Position numbers and translations under genes: made by a program. Under the pieces are notes generated by a model. The model worked only from the letters and a program-made list of their open reading frames with translations, was not told the DNA's origin and did no database searches. From NCBI GenBank assembly GCA_021819725.1, contig JAKAQR010000061.1, forward strand, positions 1 to 12,265: a DNA stretch of 12,265 bases. Direction: 5' to 3'. Origin of the DNA: Actinomycetes bacterium. Its GTDB lineage: Bacteria; Actinomycetota; Acidimicrobiia; Acidimicrobiales; Acidimicrobiaceae. Positions 7,063-12,265 of the stretch are shown piece after piece. Numbering within the stretch: the stretch's first letter is position 1; each line of letters begins with the position of its first letter.

Positions 7063-7130
7063 GGCAGGGGCACGCATAGCATTCGCCTCGCGCAAACGAC
7101 GCGGTTGATCTTTAGAGAGTACATTACCAG

Positions 7131-7142
7131 TTAACCGGTTAA
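7131..7142. promoter_or_regulatory. Perfect 12-base palindrome, candidate operator
   Basis: TTAACCGGTTAA is a perfect dyad near the 5' end of the broken regulator, overlapping its codons 5-9. Winged-helix repressors of the ArsR type bind palindromes close to their own promoters, so it may be an autoregulatory site. If so, the original start could lie downstream of ATG 7155. This is inference from symmetry and position only. Confidence 0.3.
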
Positions 7143-7268
7143 TCTCGATAGTCATCTCTCACGAATATCATTGCGCGAGTGTTCTTGCACTACCGATTAG
7201 GAGCTCTTCGTGATCGGGTGTGAGGTCTTCGCCCGCCTCTCGATCGAGCGTCGGTGCCCAACCATGCG

Positions 7269-8000
7269 CTATGGCAGCTCCCAGATGTCAGGGTGAACCA
7301 CCGATGCGTTGAGTCGACGTTGACGAGCTCGCCAATCTGGCATCGCCTGGCCGAGAAGCTGCTTGAAACGTGGGCCGTGCCCGCGCTCCAGCAGATGGGT
7401 AAGCTCGTGCACAACGACATGTTCGAGACTCTCGGGATCCTTTCTAGCAAGCTCGAGATTCAACCAGATCTTTCCGGTCGCCACGTTGCACGAACCCCAC
7501 TGCGTCCTCATGCGCCGAATCCCCCAGGAGGTGGCACCAGCACCTACGACCGGCTCCCAAACGCGAAGCACACCAGGAATGGCACGCTGCAGTTCGATAC
7601 GGTACCACCCATCGAGGAGTCTCCGCGTGCGATCAGCAGTCGTGCCGACCGGCACGCGAAGAACCAGGTGGCCCGCATCCAGCGTCACCTCAGCCCGACC
7701 GGGACGTTCAACAATGACAAGCTGATACTGTCTGCCCCAGACGTAGAGTCGTTCACCAGTGATCATCAGCGGACTGCCGTGGCGCTGTAACTCCTGTATG
7801 CGGCGCTGGTGAGTTCGAATCCAGTCGATACGCTCACGCACCAGACGAACCACAAACTGGGGATCGGTCCCGATTGGAGCTGACACACGAACTTCGCCTC
7901 TCGGCGGGCGCACGCTGAGCCGAAGTCGTTTTATCGACTTATAGACGAGCTCGACCTCGACTCCATCCACCTCGATGTGCGCTCCTGTCACTGTCACCAT
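7269..8000 (-). CDS. YgjP-type zinc metallopeptidase (DUF45, SprT-like)
   Basis: A 243-residue cytosolic protein of the YgjP/M48-like group, usual length. Seen directly, numbered from ATG 8000: an N-terminal strand-rich part with KSIKRLRLSVRPPRGEVRVSAP (21-42), the family block MRTQWGSC (164-171), and the zinc motif HELTH (198-202) with Glu199 catalytic and His208 in GHGPRF as the likely third ligand. The natural substrate of this family is not known. The open frame continues upstream to 8204 but would overlap the MFS gene without family similarity, so I reject the longer start. A GAGG at 8004-8001 touches ATG 8000, and in-frame GTGs at 7997 and 7991 have better spacing, so the exact start is uncertain by three codons. 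It lies 97 bases after the upstream MFS gene on the same strand. Confidence 0.85.
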   Translation of the reverse strand: MVTVTGAHIEVDGVEVELVYKSIKRLRLSVRPPRGEVRVSAPIGTDPQFVVRLVRERIDWIRTHQRRIQELQRHGSPLMITGERLYVWGRQYQLVIVERPGRAEVTLDAGHLVLRVPVGTTADRTRRLLDGWYRIELQRAIPGVLRVWEPVVGAGATSWGIRRMRTQWGSCNVATGKIWLNLELARKDPESLEHVVVHELTHLLERGHGPRFKQLLGQAMPDWRARQRRLNASVVHPDIWELP

Positions 8001-8097
8001 CCTCAGACTCGCGACTCGATCCCAGCTGCTTCGTCTACCGTGTCGCCGAGAGCATCCAACCGCCAAAACGTCGCCGACCACACCGAACAACCAGGCA

Positions 8098-9357
8098 TCA
8101 GTCAGTTCCACCCAAGGGCGTGGGGTCCAGCGACAAGCCTGAACCATTGCGTTGAGCCTCCGCTGAGTGCACCCGACGAAACGACCTCCACAGTGTGAGG
8201 TCATAGGAGATCTTCACGATGCCTCCAAGCAAGAACGGTGCGACGTTACCGAGCGCCGAAAGTGCAGCCCCACCAACGATCGGACCCACCGCTGCGCCCG
8301 CCTGAGTTCCTATAGATGTCCTATTGACAGCGAACGCTCGAAGGGACGGCGGAACGATCGAGGCTATGTAGCTCTGTTGTGTCGGAACGTCCATCTCTAC
8401 GAGCACTGCTCTCGCGAGAAGCAGGATTGCTGCAATCGACCCACTGGGGACGAACGGCACCGCTATCAGGAGAAGGCTCGACGGGATATGTGTAAACACG
8501 GCGGTATTGAGCAGTCCGATCCGTCTTGCGATACGTTCCGCCAGCGGGAAGGAGATGGCAGTCAAGATATCCATACCAAAGTACAGCAGTGCCAATTGGG
8601 GCAGTCCAAGGCGAAAGTGCACGTGCAGCCAAAACAGGAGCAATGTGGAAGTTACGATCCCGCTTCCGGCCGCATCGGCAACGAACAGCAGTGCCAGTCG
8701 GTAGACCAAAGCCCTACGATCATCCCCCGCCACATCGGTCGGTCCAGGTTCGGCATCCGACGAGTCACCAAGCCAATGATCAACTGGCAGGAGGAAACTG
8801 ACAAGTAGCAAGACCGCGCCCAGCAGAACGAGACATAGCATCAGTATCAAGATGCTCCGCTGAACTGAAAACCCCGCCCAACCGGGGAGTGCCGCAAACA
8901 AGGAACCGGTTGCCCCAGCTATCGTTACGATAAGACCGTAGTTCGCAAAGATCTTCGTGCGCTTGACAGTTGGCGTGTGGGCCAGCGATCCCTCGACTAC
9001 AACCGCTACAAATTGGCCTCCGAGGGGCGGTAGAAAGCCAAAGATCGCCACGAGAGGGACCCCAATGGTTGCCGGAAAAATCAGCAAGACCGCGCCGGTG
9101 CCGACCATCAGCAGACCGGCCGAACCGAAGGCAAACCGACTCCCCCACCGCGGAACAACCCAATCCATGAGGCGCGTGGTTGCGACGCCAATCACCACCG
9201 AGATCGTTGTGAGGATTCCAATAGCGAACGCGCCGATCCCAGCCGAGTGCGCAACCACAACAAAAATTATCGTAAAGAATGCGAGTCCAAAAGTTCGCAC
9301 GGCGTCGACAAGGTACAACTTTCTCCGATAGCCAGCCTTGGTGCGCTCGTCGTCCAC
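8098..9357 (-). CDS. MFS transporter
   Basis: A 419-residue inner-membrane protein with about 12 hydrophobic segments, a hydrophilic central loop (about 200-220, DSSDAEPGPTDVAGDD), and a charged tail. The second half shows EMDVPTQQSYIASIVPPSLRAFA, a loop widely conserved in one group of bacterial MFS permeases, followed by a glycine-rich helix GTQAGAAVGPIVGG. The first-half motif A is degenerate (DWVVPRWGSR). The substrate is unknown; export of a toxic compound is the usual guess. The start is GTG 9357 with AGGGAG (9369-9364) 6 bases upstream. The same strand next carries the YgjP-type gene and the broken winged-helix regulator. In actinobacteria that regulator type commonly pairs with an MFS gene, so this may have been its target. 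Confidence 0.85.
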   Translation of the reverse strand: MDDERTKAGYRRKLYLVDAVRTFGLAFFTIIFVVVAHSAGIGAFAIGILTTISVVIGVATTRLMDWVVPRWGSRFAFGSAGLLMVGTGAVLLIFPATIGVPLVAIFGFLPPLGGQFVAVVVEGSLAHTPTVKRTKIFANYGLIVTIAGATGSLFAALPGWAGFSVQRSILILMLCLVLLGAVLLLVSFLLPVDHWLGDSSDAEPGPTDVAGDDRRALVYRLALLFVADAAGSGIVTSTLLLFWLHVHFRLGLPQLALLYFGMDILTAISFPLAERIARRIGLLNTAVFTHIPSSLLLIAVPFVPSGSIAAILLLARAVLVEMDVPTQQSYIASIVPPSLRAFAVNRTSIGTQAGAAVGPIVGGAALSALGNVAPFLLGGIVKISYDLTLWRSFRRVHSAEAQRNGSGLSLDPTPLGGTD

Positions 9358-9593
9358 GTGCTTCTCCCTCTACCGTTCAGGCTCCTAGGCCGCCAAAGGT
9401 GAGACACCAACCGACCTTCCCCCTCACAAGACATCTCGAACCCCGGCAGACACGCAGCGCCCGGTGTCAAGGACAGGTGCGAAAACACCATCGAAATCCC
9501 ATCAGGCAGCATACCGCGCATTCGGTTGGCCATCTCCAAGACCTCATCGCTCTTCCTGCTCCGGCGGACATTGACGTTCATCTCAACCGCCAT
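9267..9593 (-). CDS. Possible small ORF upstream of and overlapping the MFS gene
   Basis: A 108-codon frame begins at ATG 9593 with AGGAGG (9604-9599) 5 bases before it, an excellent ribosome-binding site. It overlaps the first 91 bases of the MFS gene in another frame, which is unusually long for neighbouring genes. The N-terminal part (MAVEMNVNVRRSRKSDEVLE) looks protein-like and its third codon positions are rich in G. I recognise no family, and the part inside the MFS gene looks like shadow sequence. It could be a degraded gene whose true end is lost. Confidence 0.2.
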   Translation of the reverse strand: MAVEMNVNVRRSRKSDEVLEMANRMRGMLPDGISMVFSHLSLTPGAACLPGFEMSCEGEGRLVSHLWRPRSLNGRGRSTWTTSAPRLAIGESCTLSTPCELLDSHSLR

Positions 9594-9855
9594 GCCCACC
9601 TCCTCCACCGCCCAGCTCTGCAGAGTCCTCCATTGGAGGCTATCGAACAACCTACCGAAGTGAATCCAATCACCCTCGTTCTGATCAGGCATGCACCGCA
9701 TGAAACATCGTGAGACCAGTTGATGCGGCCAAAGTTCTCGTCCACCGTTGATCATTGGCCCACCCAGACCAAACTGCTCGATGCTATGAGACCACTCATC
9801 GGCACACTTGAGATCGCGGATCCACTAAGACAAGGGGTTGCACTCACCCTAGAAT
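9358..9855. other. Gene-poor region between divergent MFS and FUSC genes
   Basis: About 500 bases separate the divergent starts. It contains the MFS ribosome-binding site at its left end, the small-ORF candidate on the minus strand, and the FUSC promoter candidate at its right end. Plus-strand frames here are arginine-, proline- and histidine-rich and look non-coding. No RNA gene or repeat was found. Confidence 0.4.
9827..9855 (+). promoter_or_regulatory. Candidate sigma-70-type promoter for a leaderless mRNA
   Basis: AAGACA (9827-9832, 4 of 6 matches to TTGACA), a 17-base spacer, then TAGAAT (9850-9855, 5 of 6 to TATAAT). The -10 ends 7 bases before GTG 9862, the expected position of the transcription start. 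No Shine-Dalgarno sequence is present in the normal window before GTG 9856 or 9862. Transcription would begin at the start codon itself, a frequent arrangement in actinobacteria. Confidence 0.5.
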
Positions 9856-9861
9856 GTGGGC

Positions 9862-11880
9862 GTGAGGGCAAACTCTTCTGCCTTGAGCACCACGATCGGC
9901 CGCGCTGTCAGGTCAACGCTTCGCATCGATTCTAGCGCTCTGTCGCTGCGCAGTGGGGGGTTTGCCACCCTGGGTGTGATCGTCCCGCTCACGACGGGGT
10001 TCCTGTTTCACCAAGTTCTAGTCGGTGCCGTCGCCGCTATTGGAGCACTTCTGGTAGGCTTCGCAGGCTTTCAACGCGGTTATCGAGGTAGGATTGTCAC
10101 GATGCTGCTCGCCGCGGTAGCGGTCGCCGTGAGCCTAGTCGTCGGCGACACTATTCATACTCAGCTCCCCACCTCGGTAATTGCCTACCTTGTGCTTGGT
10201 TTGCTAGCTGGAGGCGCACTAGCGTTTGGTGAGAGCGCATCGACCATCGGCATACAGGCAATTGTGGCCTTCGCGATCGGAAGTGGGCTCGGAGTCCCCA
10301 GTTCCCAATGGCTTTCCTTGATGCTCGCAGGATCCCTCGGTGGGATCCTGCAGATCCTCCTGACGACCATCGCGATCCTGACCTCGCGGGCGCCCATGGA
10401 GTGTCGTGCTCTAGGTCAAGTCTACGCTTCCCTCGGTCGCTATGCCGAGTCTCCGCTACTCGACCGTGCGCCGAACCCACACCTGATCTCGGTACTGCAG
10501 GACTCGTTAGTCGATCCACAACCGTTCAGGGCACGTAGAACCGCATCACTGCTCGAGCTAACCGTTTCGGCCGAAAATCTTCGCTCTCAGCTTGCGATGC
10601 TTCGAGTTACCCAGACACAGCCAGGTGCGTCTCAGCTCACCGCACCAGCTACCAACAATATGATGGGTCTCACCAATGCTGTATGCCAACAAGTAGTCGC
10701 ATTTGCTCGTGGACACCATCACGTTGCGCGATGGCGATCCCTCAAACAAGAGGTGGAGCAGACCCAAGGACTGCTTGCGGAACAGCCCCACGCTCGCGTG
10801 CTCCTCCAACTTCTCTCCGACCTCACCGCCATCATGAATATTCTCCTTGGACTTGAGACCAATCAACTACGCAGGCCAGCGCGAACTCGGCAATCGTTCA
10901 ACCCCTTCGATCGAGCCTTTTCAACATCGTCAAAGTCAGTCGTTAGCCGTCATGCCATACGCCTCGCTATCGCACTCGTCGCGAGTGATATTGCTGTCCA
11001 TCTCCTCGGCGTCGGCCATGGCTATTGGGGTCCTATGACAGTAGCGCTGGTTCTCCGACCCCAGAACGTCAGTACGATCGAACGAGGATTGCTTCGCATT
11101 GCTGGCACCGTGCTTGGTGTAGGCATCGCAACCGTGATTATTATCGCACTCACCCCACCGGTCGCGGCAATGATTGTGTTAGTAGCGATCGTGACCTGGG
11201 CCGGCTTTGCAAGTTTTCGAGCCAACTATTTCTTCTACAGCATTAGCATCACGGCAGTCGTCGTCGCCCTCTTCGTCCTTCTTGGTGCGACCGCCACCAC
11301 GATCGCGGTCGACCGTCTGATCGACACGCTGGTAGGTGGGGTAATCGCGGTGATCATCGCATTTGTCGCCCCGACATGGATTTCAGATCCGCTGCCAGCA
11401 CTCGTTGGGTCGACACTGCTCGCACAGGCGTCGTTTATGGAATTTCTCGGGACACACTGGGCTAAGAATGAGGTCCACGGCTATATGCTGCTCGAGACCG
11501 CGCGTCGCAAACGCGTGCTGGCCATCGAAACCCTCAATGCAGCTGCCCATGAGGCGCCATTACGCAAAAATCCACGGGACACCACACGCGAGCGAGAGCT
11601 GCTGGTCCAGCTCGATCGCTCATCACTTGCGCTGCTGGCAATTCAGTCCCTTTCGGCTCTGGGAGTCCCCATCGGTCCAGAGCGCATCAGAGAACTCGTG
11701 CAGCTCGCCGACGAGATTCGTAACCAAGCCAGCTCTACCGCTTCCTGCCCGCCTGTTCAAAACAGCTCGACGCACCCTGTTGGCTCTCACGAAACGCAAC
11801 AAATCCTATCACCCCTTGATCTTCCTTTCGAAGTACTCCGGGACGCCTGCAAGAACATCCAGGTCTTGTTGGCGTACTGA
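9862..11880 (+). CDS. FUSC-family inner-membrane protein (YccS/aromatic acid exporter-like)
   Basis: A 672-residue membrane protein built as two hydrophobic blocks. Residues about 32-175 hold five or six segments, followed by a soluble helical linker (about 178-355), a second block (about 363-503), and a soluble C-terminal helical tail (about 505-672). The second block opens with HGYWGPMTVALVLRP (from 386) and RGLLRIAGTVLGVG, the hallmark of the FUSC (fusaric acid resistance-like) domain. Related proteins export aromatic carboxylic acids or are of unknown function (YccS). Length fits a complete protein. GTG 9862 is chosen from the promoter geometry; GTG 9856 in frame would add two residues but overlaps the expected transcript start. 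The membrane-fusion partner common in Gram-negative aromatic acid exporters is absent, as expected for an actinobacterium. Confidence 0.82.
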   Translation: MRANSSALSTTIGRAVRSTLRIDSSALSLRSGGFATLGVIVPLTTGFLFHQVLVGAVAAIGALLVGFAGFQRGYRGRIVTMLLAAVAVAVSLVVGDTIHTQLPTSVIAYLVLGLLAGGALAFGESASTIGIQAIVAFAIGSGLGVPSSQWLSLMLAGSLGGILQILLTTIAILTSRAPMECRALGQVYASLGRYAESPLLDRAPNPHLISVLQDSLVDPQPFRARRTASLLELTVSAENLRSQLAMLRVTQTQPGASQLTAPATNNMMGLTNAVCQQVVAFARGHHHVARWRSLKQEVEQTQGLLAEQPHARVLLQLLSDLTAIMNILLGLETNQLRRPARTRQSFNPFDRAFSTSSKSVVSRHAIRLAIALVASDIAVHLLGVGHGYWGPMTVALVLRPQNVSTIERGLLRIAGTVLGVGIATVIIIALTPPVAAMIVLVAIVTWAGFASFRANYFFYSISITAVVVALFVLLGATATTIAVDRLIDTLVGGVIAVIIAFVAPTWISDPLPALVGSTLLAQASFMEFLGTHWAKNEVHGYMLLETARRKRVLAIETLNAAAHEAPLRKNPRDTTRERELLVQLDRSSLALLAIQSLSALGVPIGPERIRELVQLADEIRNQASSTASCPPVQNSSTHPVGSHETQQILSPLDLPFEVLRDACKNIQVLLAY

Positions 11881-12265
11881 CCAAAACCGCCAGACTCACA
11901 CAGATGTTGACACATGCGAAACCAGCCCAACGCCCCCTTGTCACCAAGGCACACTGTATCTTGTTGGCACCCGTCGAAACGTGCATGGAGCTGATCACAA
12001 GAACCTTTGCTGGCTAGTCAGCATCAGAGGACGCCTGCCGCCATGGTTCTACTATTCCCAAGTGCAAGCGTCAAAGACATTCTCAGCAGTGCCTTCCAAA
12101 AGGCAACGGACAACGAGGTATGCTGCAAAGTTGTGTTTGGACCACTTCAAAAGCGTCTTCGGACCCAGTTTGGGTTCGGTTGCTAACCGGTTGACCAATC
12201 GGGTGTGATTCCTACACAAATGCCACCAACTACCATAGCAGCCGGAGGGACGTTGGGTACAGGTT
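11881..12265. other. Region after the FUSC gene, mostly without genes
   Basis: Directly after the stop codon, TGGCG and CGCCA can pair across a long loop, too weak to call a terminator. The only coding-like stretch is the 47-codon frame at 12043-12186. Its end overlaps competing small stem-loops built from CGGTT-GCT-AACCG (12177-12189) and the following CCGGTTG/CAATCGG. No tRNA pattern was found up to the window edge. Confidence 0.4.
12043..12186 (+). pseudogene. Possible remnant of an ABC solute-binding protein
   Basis: A 47-codon frame starts at ATG 12043. Its text, SASVKDILSSAFQKAT followed by VVFGPLQKRL, follows the pattern at the N-terminus of mature molybdate-type or general extracellular solute-binding proteins: a small-residue turn, K-x-x-L, A-F-x-x-A-T-G, then F-G-x-L-x-x-R-L. 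The signal peptide that should precede it is missing, and the frame stops at TAA where the family continues for about 180-200 more residues. No clean continuation was found in the other two frames. The nearest GAGG is 12 bases upstream, too far to support translation. I read it as a decayed fragment; the similarity is from memory of the family pattern and short. Confidence 0.3.

Larger units (their letters stand above)
6779..7155 (-). pseudogene. ArsR-type winged-helix regulator, frameshifted
   Basis: The frame open from GTG 7030 encodes a winged-helix DNA-binding core: LTATQAGELVGES, then the recognition helix TTCSFHLRQLAKYGFIEKA. Read back past 7030, the same frame gives HPIRVALLEV, clearly part of the domain, but has no start codon. 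A second frame starts at ATG 7155 and runs MTIEINRLTGNV to EANAMRAPAHPI, then shifts. The two frames meet exactly in three CATCC repeats (7048-7062). Removing one 5-base unit joins them into one continuous AMRAPAHPIRVALLEV reading. The joined product would be about 123 residues, against about 190 for the family, so the C-terminus is probably also lost. Family relatives often sit beside MFS genes such as the one at 8098-9357. A short product from GTG 7030 cannot be excluded. Confidence 0.65.

Noticed and set aside
8001..8204. N-terminal extension of the YgjP-type protein to 8204
   Set aside because: The extra 68 residues overlap the MFS gene, are cysteine-, arginine- and tryptophan-rich, and do not resemble the family; a start near 8000 fits the usual length.
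8167..8808. A 213-codon plus-strand frame antisense to the MFS gene
   Set aside because: Highly charged, low-complexity shadow with no motif; the minus-strand MFS frame is complete and membrane-protein-like.
11363..12208. A 281-codon plus-strand frame overlapping the 3' end of the FUSC gene
   Set aside because: It is an out-of-frame shadow rich in serine, histidine and arginine; the FUSC frame continues to a normal C-terminal tail.
12177..12208. Overlapping AACCGGTT-based stems as a tRNA arm or attachment site
   Set aside because: No acceptor stem, anticodon arm or TTCGA-type loop could be placed around them.

Overview
This looks like a chromosomal window from an acidophilic, sulfur-handling actinobacterium. 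G+C is in the mid to high 50s, GTG starts are common, and two genes look leaderless. The sulfur genes, the winged-helix regulator type and the YgjP-type protease also fit. Low- to mid-G+C relatives of Acidimicrobiia (Ferrimicrobium/Acidithrix type) are my best guess. That placement is inferred from gene style only; there is no rRNA or other marker.

Left part (1-4106): a structured but apparently gene-free leader (1-355), then an HMG-CoA lyase family gene (+). It converges on a PLP-dependent serine/threonine dehydratase (-), with two hairpins in the 54-base gap. After about 550 bases with only one tiny ORF candidate comes a DHA1-like MFS efflux transporter (+).

Centre (4388-6469): a tight three-gene sulfur operon. 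It encodes a sulfide:quinone oxidoreductase-like flavoprotein, a DsrC/TusE-family sulfur carrier and a DsrE2-type sulfurtransferase, with gaps of 23 and 25 bases and strong Shine-Dalgarno sequences before the second and third genes. The likely logic is oxidation of sulfide to a protein- or glutathione-bound sulfane, then relay through the DsrE2 cysteine to the DsrC C-terminal cysteine. The DsrC-like protein keeps only the penultimate cysteine; its second redox cysteine is alanine. No dsrAB, tusA, rhodanese or hdr-like genes are in the window, so the final acceptor is not visible. This is the most interesting system here.

Right part (6470-9357, - strand): a second MFS transporter, a YgjP-type zinc metallopeptidase, and a broken ArsR-type winged-helix regulator. 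The regulator is disrupted exactly at three tandem 5-base repeats; removing one unit rejoins the frames. A perfect 12-base palindrome lies at its 5' end. Regulators of this kind often sit beside such MFS genes, so this may be an old efflux pump-regulator pair with the regulator decaying.

End (9358-12265): a gene-poor stretch, then a large FUSC-family membrane protein (+) with a promoter-like AAGACA-N17-TAGAAT ending 7 bases before a GTG, the geometry of a leaderless mRNA. After it, a 47-codon ORF resembles the N-terminus of a mature ABC solute-binding protein and is probably a remnant. No tRNA, rRNA, CRISPR array or intact insertion sequence was seen.
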